Shown: piece after piece, positions 1 through 5,528 of the stretch
Layout of the letters: each line of letters opens with the position of its first letter
Position numbering within the stretch: position 1 is the first letter of the stretch
NCBI GenBank assembly: GCA_001304365.1
Contig: LJNA01000077.1
Coordinates: 1 to 7,257, forward strand
Reading direction: 5' to 3'
DNA: 7,257 bases
Source: Syntrophobacter sp. DG_60
GTDB lineage: Bacteria; Desulfobacterota; Desulfofervidia; Desulfofervidales; DG-60
The notes under the pieces: model-generated
Database searches by the model: none
What the model saw: the letters and a program-made list of their open reading frames with translations, nothing else
Told to the model about the DNA's origin: nothing
Program-made: the position numbers and the translations under genes

Positions 1-1
1 A

Positions 2-1360
2 GAGGATATAAAGCGTGTAACAAAAAAATACCTTTCTTTAGAGAAGCTTTCACTTATATTGCTTATGCCAGAGGAGGCAGATCTTACCTTGGAAGCATCG
101 GAAATAGAGGCACTTTGGCCAAAACATAAGCAGATAAAAAAAATTGTACTGGATAATGGCCTGACCCTCCTCTTAAAAGAGAATCATCGTTTGCCTACAT
201 TTTCAATGACAGCAGTGTTTTTAGGAGGATTAAGGGCAGAAACAAAAAATACTAGTGGCATTTCAAATTTTATTGCAAAGATGTTTACCAGGGGAACAAA
301 ACAGCGCTCTGCTATAGAAATTGCTAAGACAATTGATAATATGGCTGGGCAGCTAGAAGGTTTTTCTGGTTGGAACACATTTGGGGTCACAGGACATTTT
401 TTGAGCCAATTCTTTGAAGAGGCACTCCTTTTGACCTCTGAGGTTATAAAAGAGCCCACCTTTCCTAAGGAAGAATTAGAAAAGGTCAGGGCATTGATTC
501 TATCAGATATAAAAAAACAGAAAGATTATCTTCCTATGGTGACTTTAGACTTGTTTTACAAGGGTTTATATGAGCGTCATCCCTATGGCATAAATCCCCT
601 AGGGACAGAAGAAAGTATAAAAAAAATAAAGAGAGAAAGTTTATTACATTATTATGACCATCATGTCACTGCAGACAACATGGTCTTGGCCCTAGTAGGA
701 AATGTACATGAGAAAACTGTGCTCCAAATGGTAAAAAGGCTATTTTCTGACTGGCCCAAAAAGAGGTGGTCACCCCCAAGACCTTCACAGCCAAAAGTTG
801 TGACTAAGCGCAAGGTTATAAAAGAAAAAATAGAAAAAACACAGATACACTTTGCTTTAGGCAATCTTGGCACTACCATTCATGAAAGAGACCGATTTCC
901 CTTAGCAATAATAGATGCCTTACTTTCTGGACAGAGTGGAAAATTGTTTATTCCTTTGCGAGATGTGCAAGGATTGGCTTATGCTATAAGTTTTCTACAC
1001 AGAGAGGGCATAGAACCAGGGGCATGGTGCGTGTATATGGCCACTAGTCCAGAAAATCTAGATCAGGCTATAGATGGTGTGATTAAGGCACTAAATAGAT
1101 TAAAAGAACAGGGGATTACAGATGATGAGTTAGAAAGCACCAAGCGCTACATCATAGGCAATTTCTCTATTGGTCTGCAGACAAATAGTCAGCAGTGCCT
1201 ATCTATGGCATTAAACGAAAGATATGGCTTAGGATATGATTATGATGAGAAATATATAAAAAACATTGAGAAATTAACTAAAGAAGAGGTAATAAAGGCT
1301 GCCAAAAGGTATCTAACCACAAATGGATATGTATTAAGTGTTGTTGGCCCGATAGATTAA
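2..1360 (+). CDS. M16 family zinc metallopeptidase, C-terminal part (5' end outside window)
   Basis: The frame is open from the first bases, so the TTG at 59 is not the real start. The first ~22 visible residues (EDIKRVTKKYLSLEKLSLIL) look like the end of a preceding M16 unit. A second complete unit follows, beginning near KKIVLDNGLTLLLKEN. In active units the metal-binding helix is HxxEH. Here the matching segment is GISNFIAKMFTRGT, with Asn, Ala and Lys (visible residues 89, 92, 93) replacing His, Glu and His, so this unit cannot bind zinc. The LRDVQGLAYAI segment keeps the Arg/Tyr pair (about residues 320 and 327) that inactive second units contribute to substrate binding. By family knowledge the active HxxEH should lie in the missing N-terminal half; such proteins are usually periplasmic or membrane-anchored and degrade peptides or unfolded polypeptides. 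The gene converges on dgt, with a dispersed repeat in between. Family assignment is firm; substrate is unknown. Confidence 0.9.
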   Translation, partial: EDIKRVTKKYLSLEKLSLILLMPEEADLTLEASEIEALWPKHKQIKKIVLDNGLTLLLKENHRLPTFSMTAVFLGGLRAETKNTSGISNFIAKMFTRGTKQRSAIEIAKTIDNMAGQLEGFSGWNTFGVTGHFLSQFFEEALLLTSEVIKEPTFPKEELEKVRALILSDIKKQKDYLPMVTLDLFYKGLYERHPYGINPLGTEESIKKIKRESLLHYYDHHVTADNMVLALVGNVHEKTVLQMVKRLFSDWPKKRWSPPRPSQPKVVTKRKVIKEKIEKTQIHFALGNLGTTIHERDRFPLAIIDALLSGQSGKLFIPLRDVQGLAYAISFLHREGIEPGAWCVYMATSPENLDQAIDGVIKALNRLKEQGITDDELESTKRYIIGNFSIGLQTNSQQCLSMALNERYGLGYDYDEKYIKNIEKLTKEEVIKAAKRYLTTNGYVLSVVGPID

Positions 1361-1361
1361 G

Positions 1362-1475
1362 TAGGACGCAGATTTTCGCCGATACCCGCAGAAAACTATT
1401 TTCACAAATTATATGCCTTACGTTTAAATCTTGACAATCTGCGTCCATCTGCGTCCAAAATGGGAATTCCTATAC
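1362..1475. repeat. Dispersed palindromic repeat, copy A (right of the M16 gene)
   Basis: First of two related elements. It starts with TAGGACGCAGATTTTCGC and ends with AAAATGGGAATTCCTATAC. The left end carries GGACGCAGAT (1364-1373). The right end carries its complement ATCTGCGTCC twice in tandem (1437-1446 and 1447-1456), so the arms can pair. Against copy B (2533-2639), the first 31 bases differ at one position and the last 50 at two, while the central ~30 bases have diverged. It begins two bases after the M16 stop codon and ends seven bases before the dgt stop, filling the convergent junction. No U-run follows the arms, so it is not a canonical intrinsic terminator. REP-like or non-autonomous mobile-element origin is inferred. 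Confidence 0.85.
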
Positions 1476-1482
1476 AATTAAA

Positions 1483-2523
1483 CTAGAGGACCATCCAAGG
1501 TTTTGGTAAAAATAGGCTTTTATATAAGTTTAAGATATATCTATCTGTCATCCCGGCAATAAAATCACAGACAATACGTTCTTTAGAATCATTGCCCAAT
1601 GGTTCTCCTATCTCCTTTATAAAAATGGTTTCCTCTTTTAAAAATTTAAAGTAAAGGTCTGTAATGATCCTTTTGGCCTTAATGAAGTCTTTTAAGACCT
1701 GAGGGCTATAATATACATACTCAAATAAAAATTCTCTCAGTTCAAGCATGGCATCCAATACTTCCTCATTGATAGAGAGTTTCATACTGTTTACCAAAGT
1801 TGTTTTAATTGTATTAGAAACCATGGTATTGATACGCCTTGAATGATTATTCCCTAAGACCTTATGACATCTTTTAGGGATGTCGTCCTTCTTAATTACC
1901 CCACCACGGATGGCATCCTCTACATCATGGCTAATGTAGGCAATGATATCCGCCACTCGCACAATCTGTCCTTCCAAGGTAGCTGCTGTGTGCTCTGACC
2001 TGGTAGGGATAATCTCCCCACGTCCCTTAGAGTGTTTCAGAATTCCATCCCTTACCTCATAAGTGAGATTTAGCCCCTTTCCTCCTTTTTCCAAATGATC
2101 TACAATCCTAAGGCTCTGCTCATTGTGGGAAAAACCTCCAGGCACAATTTCATTAAGCACCTCTTCTCCTGCATGACCAAATGGCGTATGGCCCAAATCA
2201 TGCCCCAAGGCAATGGCTTCGGTGAGATCTTCGTTTAAGGCCAGTGCGCGTGCAATGGTCCTGGCAATTTGAGCTACTTCTAGGGTATGGGTAAGTCTAG
2301 TGCGGTAGTGATCCCCTGTAGGAGAGAGAAATACTTGAGTTTTGTGTTTTAAACGGCGGAAGGCCTTAGAATGTATAATGCGGTCACGATCTCTCTGAAA
2401 GGCTAAACGTAAAGGACACTCAGACTCAGGGGATAACCTCCCCCTTGTTTTAGAACTCAAAGTAGCATAAGGGGAAAGTATTCTTGCCTCTTTTTCTTCT
2501 AAAATCTGGCGTAGATTAGGCAT
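1483..2523 (-). CDS. dgt: dGTPase-like HD-domain deoxynucleotide triphosphohydrolase
   Basis: Homolog of the dGTPase family, which hydrolyses dNTPs to the deoxynucleoside plus tripolyphosphate in the cytoplasm and so controls dNTP pools. The HD metal site is complete: the first His in RLTHTLEV (residue 79 counted from ATG), the His-Asp pair in [12 protein letters not shown] (108-109), and the distal Asp in [16 protein letters not shown] (192). The N-terminal block [15 protein letters not shown] is also typical. The length (346 residues) fits the shorter 'dGTPase-like' branch rather than the ~500-residue enterobacterial Dgt, so strict dGTP preference should not be assumed. The start is taken as the ATG at 2523; a TTG directly upstream (2526) is in frame. 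No Shine-Dalgarno sequence is visible, because repeat copy B begins nine bases upstream. The gene lies 131 bases after the receiver-domain gene and is bracketed by two same-orientation repeat copies. Confidence 0.92.
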   Translation of the reverse strand: MPNLRQILEEKEARILSPYATLSSKTRGRLSPESECPLRLAFQRDRDRIIHSKAFRRLKHKTQVFLSPTGDHYRTRLTHTLEVAQIARTIARALALNEDLTEAIALGHDLGHTPFGHAGEEVLNEIVPGGFSHNEQSLRIVDHLEKGGKGLNLTYEVRDGILKHSKGRGEIIPTRSEHTAATLEGQIVRVADIIAYISHDVEDAIRGGVIKKDDIPKRCHKVLGNNHSRRINTMVSNTIKTTLVNSMKLSINEEVLDAMLELREFLFEYVYYSPQVLKDFIKAKRIITDLYFKFLKEETIFIKEIGEPLGNDSKERIVCDFIAGMTDRYILNLYKSLFLPKPWMVL

Positions 2524-2532
2524 CAAGTTAAT

Positions 2533-2639
2533 TAGGACGCAGATTTTCGCTGATACCCGCAGACAATCTTCTTAGTTCTTTTATATTTAAAATCTTGACA
2601 ATCTGCGTTCATCTGCGTCCAAAATGGAAATTCCTATAC
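2533..2639. repeat. Dispersed palindromic repeat, copy B (between receiver gene and dgt)
   Basis: Second copy of the element at 1362-1475, in the same orientation. Left arm GGACGCAGAT lies at 2535-2544; the right end has ATCTGCGTTC (2601-2610) followed by ATCTGCGTCC (2611-2620), then AAAATGGAAATTCCTATAC. The conserved ends and divergent middle mirror copy A. It occupies most of the gap between the receiver-domain stop and the dgt start, so it forms the immediate 5' leader of dgt if the two genes are co-transcribed. The arms could fold in that RNA. No convincing promoter could be found in it on the minus strand. Confidence 0.85.
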
Positions 2640-2654
2640 TATCAAGCTTTGTTG

Positions 2655-3023
2655 TTACTTCGTAGGGACCTTTGCTTCTAAAGCCCTTTTTACCTTTCTT
2701 TTAAGTTCTGTTAAATCAGAGGATTTCACTACATAAAAATCTGCAGCCATAGACTTAAGATCGCCCTTATAGGTTTCATAAGCTGTGGAGAGAATGACAG
2801 GCAGATTATAATATTTGTTTCTGACTATTTGAAGAATATCTAAGCCATTACAATCGGCCATCTTTATATCCAATATGATTAAATCTGGTCTTTCTTCCTC
2901 AATGAGTTTTAAAATATTGATTCCTGTTGCAGAAGTAGAGACTTGATACCCCTCTCCTAAAAGCTCCTCTTCATAAAGCATCCTGATGTGTTCTTCATCA
3001 TCAACTATTAATATCTTAGGCAT
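2655..3023 (-). CDS. Stand-alone receiver (REC) domain response regulator
   Basis: A 122-residue protein consisting of one CheY-like receiver domain with no output domain. The acidic pocket (Asp8, Asp9 in ILIVDDEEH), the phospho-acceptor Asp52 (LIILDIKM) and the switch Thr80 (VILSTAYE) are all present. The conserved Lys100 is present too, but in VVKSSDL it is followed by Ser where most receivers have Pro. It should therefore be phosphorylatable and act by protein-protein contact or as a phosphorelay intermediate. No histidine kinase or chemotaxis gene lies in the window, so its partner is unknown. The ATG is preceded by AAGGAA about 11 bases upstream, an acceptable but distant ribosome site. 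It sits 69 bases after trmJ with no clear terminator, so co-transcription is possible. Confidence 0.93.
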   Translation of the reverse strand: MPKILIVDDEEHIRMLYEEELLGEGYQVSTSATGINILKLIEEERPDLIILDIKMADCNGLDILQIVRNKYYNLPVILSTAYETYKGDLKSMAADFYVVKSSDLTELKRKVKRALEAKVPTK

Positions 3024-3092
3024 TTTATTCTTTTTCCTTGGTTTTTTGTATAGTACTACATTTTTTTATAAAAGGAAATCTTGATTTTTTAT

Positions 3093-3821
3093 TTAATTTG
3101 AGTCCTTCAAAAAATACCAATTTATTTGCCGACAAATACCTCTTATCACTCGAACATCCTCTTCCTCTAAAGGAATCTTATTAAAAACCCTTTTTATCAC
3201 AAAAAGGGTATGTTCCTTCCCTTCTTTTTTAACAAAACCTATTTTATCTAAGACATCCATCAAATGTGCATACATGGCATTAAGCTGTGAGCCTGTGGCA
3301 AGTTTTGGAAACTTTTGAGATACGCCGTATCTGGTTTGTAAAAATAGCTCATAAAGGACAATTCCTACTGCTTGGGCTAAATTTAATGAGGGATGAGATG
3401 TATCTGTAGGAATAGTAATGGAAATATGTCCTAAAAGTAATTCCTTATTCTTTAATCCGCTCCTTTCTGATCCAAATACTAAGCCAATGCGATTATTTTG
3501 TGATATAGCTGAAAGCAATGGAGCGACTTCTTTAGGCGCCAAGGTAGAGACTTTATAACGCTTACGGGCAGTAGTAGTGACAATATATTCACAGTCACTG
3601 ATGGCATCTTCTAAGGAACTAAATAACTTTGCCCGATATAAGATATCTTCAGCCCTAGATGCCCTAGAGAGGGCCTCTTTAGAAAGAAATGAATAAGGTC
3701 TTACTAAATATAGGGATTTGATTCCGAAGTTCTTTAATACCCGTGCTACCGCTCCAACATTACCAGGTATTTGAGGTTCTACCAAAATTAGTTTTAAGGA
3801 GGATAGATTTAAGCTATACAT
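3093..3821 (-). CDS. trmJ: TrmJ-type SPOUT RNA 2'-O-methyltransferase
   Basis: The 242-residue protein has the three SpoU/TrmH motifs in order: motif 1 PGNVGAVARVLKNFG (residues 19-33), motif 2 IGLVFGSERSGLKNKEL (112-128), and motif 3 IPTDTSHPSLNLAQAVGIVL (137-156), which forms the SAM-binding knot. Length and the C-terminal helical extension match TrmJ, which methylates the 2'-O of nucleotide 32 in the anticodon loop of some tRNAs. SPOUT paralogs are hard to separate by eye, so position 32 is a family-level expectation. The ATG at 3821 is chosen because the first β-strand (LKLILVEP) begins about nine residues later, as in TrmJ proteins. No Shine-Dalgarno sequence is visible: the bases immediately upstream belong to a CTCGAT-rich repeat. 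Confidence 0.87.
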   Translation of the reverse strand: MYSLNLSSLKLILVEPQIPGNVGAVARVLKNFGIKSLYLVRPYSFLSKEALSRASRAEDILYRAKLFSSLEDAISDCEYIVTTTARKRYKVSTLAPKEVAPLLSAISQNNRIGLVFGSERSGLKNKELLLGHISITIPTDTSHPSLNLAQAVGIVLYELFLQTRYGVSQKFPKLATGSQLNAMYAHLMDVLDKIGFVKKEGKEHTLFVIKRVFNKIPLEEEDVRVIRGICRQINWYFLKDSN

Positions 3822-3823
3822 GA

Positions 3824-3902
3824 CTCGATGCTAGATGCTCGTTTCTCGATCCTCGATTCTCGATAATGCACTTTTTTTCTCAAAATATCGAGTATCTAGT
3901 AT
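3824..3902. repeat. CTCGAT-rich inverted-repeat element between trmJ and the small gene
   Basis: CTCGAT occurs four times, at 3824, 3845, 3852 and 3859; the last three are spaced exactly seven bases apart. The outer arms are ATGCTAGATGCTCG (3828-3841) and CGAGTATCTAGTAT (3889-3902). They are complementary at 12 of 14 positions, and the two exceptions become G-U pairs in a plus-strand RNA, so all 14 could pair. The element fills the intergenic gap completely. Its left end starts two bases from the trmJ start codon, and its right arm supplies the last two codons and TAG stop of the 56-residue gene. It resembles small non-autonomous repeats, but with one copy in view dispersal is inferred. Confidence 0.65.
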
Positions 3903-4066
3903 CCTTCATCTAAATTTTCTTTTTCTTCTTCTATAACTTCTTTAATTACCTGAAAAACCTCCTTAAAACATTCCCTAAAACCACTAGGGGAAATACGCCC
4001 CATTTCAATAAATTTTACTACAATCTCTTTGGCTACCTTTAAGATCTTCTCTTCATCTGGTGTCAT
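3896..4066 (-). CDS. Small conserved-looking hypothetical protein, 56 residues
   Basis: A short but well-supported gene: ATG at 4066 with GGAGG at the ideal spacing, and an open frame to TAG at 3896. The protein starts MTPDEEKILKVAKEIVVKF, continues IEMGRISPSGFRECFKEVF and ends with an acidic helix rich in Glu and Lys. It has no signal peptide, membrane segment or zinc site, and the pattern predicts two or three amphipathic helices. The layout (helix, a short 'GRISPSGF' turn, second helix) recalls the N-terminal helical part of MucR/Ros-type regulators without their zinc finger; that resemblance is impressionistic. Function is unknown. Its stop codon lies inside the inverted-repeat element that separates it from trmJ, and it is followed by trmJ 74 bases later on the same strand. 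Confidence 0.78.
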   Translation of the reverse strand: MTPDEEKILKVAKEIVVKFIEMGRISPSGFRECFKEVFQVIKEVIEEEKENLDEGY

Positions 4067-4070
4067 GCAT

Positions 4071-4076
4071 ACCTCC
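4071..4076 (-). promoter_or_regulatory. Shine-Dalgarno site of the 56-residue gene
   Basis: The minus strand reads GGAGGT followed by ATGC and then the chosen ATG at 4066, giving a five-base gap after GGAGG. An overlapping ATG at 4070 is in a different frame and too close to the site. This is one of the two best ribosome sites in the window (with that of the thioredoxin gene) and the main evidence that the short ORF is translated. Confidence 0.8.
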
Positions 4077-4081
4077 GTAGT

Positions 4082-4115
4082 AATTACTCAAAATCTTGTG
4101 GATTTTTGAGTAATT
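4082..4115. repeat. Hairpin 1 (CTCAAAAT family) upstream of the small gene
   Basis: AATTACTCAAAATC (4082-4095) pairs with GATTTTTGAGTAATT (4101-4115) across the five-base loop TTGTG; one extra base bulges out of the right arm. The stem lies only six bases upstream of the Shine-Dalgarno site of the 56-residue gene, so in a minus-strand mRNA it would sit just ahead of the ribosome site. There is no U-run after it on either strand, so it is not a terminator. Its stem core CTCAAAAT recurs in hairpin 2 at 4217-4248. Confidence 0.7.
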
Positions 4116-4118
4116 GAT

Positions 4119-4214
4119 TGCAAAATGCAAATTGAAAAATGTAAAAATGGGAAGATAAGATTAACTCAAAGGAAATAATTTTGCATTTTGCACTTTATAA
4201 TTTTCATTTTTCAA
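4119..4214. repeat. Crossed pair of inverted repeats (TGCAAAATGCAAA / TTGAAAAATG)
   Basis: TGCAAAATGCAAA (4119-4131) has a perfect 13-base complement at 4180-4192, and the adjacent TTGAAAAATG (4132-4141) has a perfect 10-base complement at 4205-4214. The arms run 1, 2, 1', 2' rather than nesting, so both stems together would form a pseudoknot; otherwise they are alternatives. The composition is strongly A/T, which raises the chance of accidental complementarity, but two perfect matches in adjacent segments are unlikely to be chance. Hairpins 1 and 2 flank this block, suggesting one composite repeat element at 4082-4248. Confidence 0.6.
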
Positions 4215-4216
4215 TG

Positions 4217-4248
4217 TCTGCTCAAAATTCAGTAGAATTTTGAGCAGA
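4217..4248. repeat. Hairpin 2 (CTCAAAAT family), perfect 13-bp stem
   Basis: TCTGCTCAAAATT (4217-4229) and AATTTTGAGCAGA (4236-4248) are perfectly complementary across the six-base loop CAGTAG. The stem shares CTCAAAAT with hairpin 1, and the pair flanks the crossed inverted repeats. No U-run follows on either strand. It lies just left of the terminator-like hairpin at 4252-4306. Confidence 0.75.
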
Positions 4249-4251
4249 TAC

Positions 4252-4306
4252 AAAGCCTCTGCTGAACTGCGGAAGAAGGCCTCAAATTCTCAGCAGAGGC
4301 TTTTTT
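4252..4306 (+). terminator. Strong terminator-like hairpin, T-run on the plus strand
   Basis: AAAGCCTCTGCTGA (4252-4265) and TCAGCAGAGGCTTT (4290-4303) form a perfect 14-bp stem with a 24-base loop, followed by TTTTTT (4301-4306) on the plus strand. On the minus strand the stem is followed only by TTTG, so termination there would be weaker. The loop contains AAGGCCTC (4276-4283), which could pair instead with GAGGCTT of the right arm, giving an alternative shorter stem with the same U-run. All recognised neighbours are on the minus strand: bamD ends 44 bases to the right. It may work bidirectionally to end the bamD transcript, or end an unseen plus-strand RNA. Confidence 0.7.
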
Positions 4307-4349
4307 GGGAATATCGTTGCCGACATCCCCCCTTTATTTTAAAATTCAC

Positions 4350-5099
4350 TTATAGAGTCGACTGAGCTAGGCCACCCTCTTTTTTTAGTTTATTTGTACA
4401 TAGCTCTAAATAATGTTTAGCCTGGCGTGCAATAGATAAATCACTATAATGCATAACAATGTTTCTGAATCTTAGAAGGGCTGATTTATATCGATGTGTG
4501 CGGTAGTAAAAATGGCCTACATAAAACTCATGACTGGCTTGTTTCTCACGGCAAACTTTGACCTTCAGAAAGGCCCTTTTTGCATAATGACTTTCTGGGT
4601 GCTCTGATATTACACGTTTAAAGGCAGATAATGCCTCTTTGGTCATGGTTTGGTCTCTATCAATTGAGAGGATACGGTTAAAATAACAAAGACCAATTTG
4701 ATAAAGGACATAAGGAATATTCTCATTTTTAGGATGGAGCTTTTCAAAATCTTGATAAGCTGCTAAGGCATTTTCATAATCGGAGTTATAATAATAAGCA
4801 TCTGCCAGTTTTAGCTCTGCCAAAACAGCATATGAGGTAAAAGGATGCGTATCCCGTACATATTGGAATATCTTCATGGCCTCATCAAATTTACCTTTTT
4901 GAAATAAATTTATTCCTTCTTGCATCACCTCTTTTGGTGACCTTTCCTCTAAATGAGGGGACATTCTTTTAGCGCAACTAGAGATTATGATAAGGATTAA
5001 AAAAAGACTGATAATAATGAGACTTTTGAAAAAGTCTCTATTACTTTGAGGGTTAGATCCCTTAAACGCTTTGAGTACTCTCCTTATTTGGGGTTCCAA
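4350..5099 (-). CDS. bamD: Outer-membrane assembly lipoprotein BamD (YfiO-like)
   Basis: A lipoprotein of the BAM complex, which folds β-barrel proteins into the outer membrane. A hydrophobic segment (about residues 26-40, LIIISLFLILIIIS) runs into the lipobox IISSC, with Cys42 as lipidation site. TPR-type helical repeats follow from about residue 57, including SPKEVMQEGINLFQKGKFDE, YENALAAYQDFEKLHP and the BamD-typical RDQTMTKEALSAFKRVI (148-164). The total of 249 residues fits the family. The start is uncertain. The only ordinary start codon in frame is TTG at 5099, which gives an unusually long 25-residue stretch before the hydrophobic core and lies in the 3' arm of a short hairpin. An AGGAGA occurs downstream of it, but with no usable in-frame start after it. 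The gene follows trxA closely (20 bases) and is probably co-transcribed. Confidence 0.88.
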   Translation of the reverse strand: MEPQIRRVLKAFKGSNPQSNRDFFKSLIIISLFLILIIISSCAKRMSPHLEERSPKEVMQEGINLFQKGKFDEAMKIFQYVRDTHPFTSYAVLAELKLADAYYYNSDYENALAAYQDFEKLHPKNENIPYVLYQIGLCYFNRILSIDRDQTMTKEALSAFKRVISEHPESHYAKRAFLKVKVCREKQASHEFYVGHFYYRTHRYKSALLRFRNIVMHYSDLSIARQAKHYLELCTNKLKKEGGLAQSTL

Positions 5100-5116
5100 A
5101 GGGGCGTAGCCCCTTT
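5098..5116 (-). terminator. Short perfect hairpin between thioredoxin and bamD
   Basis: On the minus strand AAAGGGGC pairs perfectly with GCCCCTTT across the three-base loop TAC, starting three bases after the thioredoxin stop codon. The stem is GC-rich but only three U residues follow, so it would be a weak or partial terminator, or a processing or stabilising hairpin at the 3' end of the trxA message. It overlaps the TTG assigned as bamD start and contains the only SD-like sequence (AAGGGG) ahead of it, so it could limit bamD translation or mean that start is wrong. Confidence 0.5.
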
Positions 5117-5119
5117 GTG

Positions 5120-5449
5120 TTATGTTATGCGTTTAATAACCTCCTCAAGGGTACTCTTGGGTACTGCCCCAATAATTTGATCATATAGCTTACCGTCCTT
5201 AAAAAATAGGAGTGTAGGAATGGCCCTGACATTATAATGACCTGGCACAGTAGGGTTTTGGTCCACATTTAGTTTTCCTACCTTAAGTTTACCTGTATAT
5301 TCATCGGCTAGTTCTTCTACTATGGGGCTGACCATATGACACGGGGCACACCAAACGGCCCAAAGGTCTATCAAAACAGGTAAGTTTGAACGTAATACCT
5401 CTTCTTCAAAATTTGCATCTGTAAACTCTGTCATATTTTTAGAAGCCAT
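5120..5449 (-). CDS. trxA: Thioredoxin with WCAPC active site
   Basis: A single-domain, 109-residue cytoplasmic thioredoxin that reduces protein disulfides, normally recharged by thioredoxin reductase, which is not in the window. The redox motif is WCAPC (Cys34, Cys37) with Ala where the textbook motif has Gly. The buried Asp (DLW, residue 28) and the cis-proline loop (RAIPTLLFF, Pro78) are present, and there is no signal peptide. The start ATG at 5449 has GGAGG six bases upstream; a second Met at residue 6 has no such site. A TTGACA promoter lies in the 79-base gap after trpS. bamD follows 20 bases after the stop, with a short hairpin between. Confidence 0.95.
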   Translation of the reverse strand: MASKNMTEFTDANFEEEVLRSNLPVLIDLWAVWCAPCHMVSPIVEELADEYTGKLKVGKLNVDQNPTVPGHYNVRAIPTLLFFKDGKLYDQIIGAVPKSTLEEVIKRIT

Positions 5450-5486
5450 ATAAAACCTCCTAAATAAGTGAAATTAAAGCGGTACC

Positions 5487-5515
5487 ATCTAAGCACCTGT
5501 CCCTTTCTTTGTCAA
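5487..5515 (-). promoter_or_regulatory. Sigma-70-type promoter ahead of the thioredoxin gene
   Basis: On the minus strand a consensus TTGACA (5515-5510) is followed after exactly 17 bases by TTAGAT (5492-5487), which matches TATAAT at three positions including the important last two. It starts 14 bases after the trpS stop, and the -10 ends 37 bases ahead of the thioredoxin ATG, leaving room for the GGAGG. It would let trxA and bamD be expressed independently of trpS. The -35 is strong and the -10 weak. Confidence 0.6.
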
Positions 5516-5528
5516 TACCTACTTTGGA

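Noticed and set aside
184..459. Minus-strand ORF of 91 codons inside the M16 gene
   Set aside because: Shadow of the M16 frame; no ribosome site and no recognisable domain.
661..879. Minus-strand ORF of 72 codons inside the M16 gene
   Set aside because: Shadow ORF opposite a well-supported coding region.
1431..1460. Plus-strand promoter from the TTGACA in repeat copies A and B
   Set aside because: No -10-like sequence occurs 16-18 bases downstream in either copy, and the nearest downstream genes are on the other strand.
1362..2639. Integron-like cassette with attC sites around dgt
   Set aside because: The repeats share conserved ends and a variable centre, as attC sites do, but no GTTRRRY core sites are visible at the ends and no integrase is present.
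4215..4244. Nine-codon plus-strand leader peptide ahead of the terminator-like hairpin
   Set aside because: No Shine-Dalgarno site, no run of regulatory codons, and no downstream plus-strand gene to attenuate.
3903..4349. Riboswitch or tRNA gene in the longest intergenic stretch
   Set aside because: No cloverleaf, CCA end or recognisable riboswitch core was seen; the hairpins look like repeats and a terminator.
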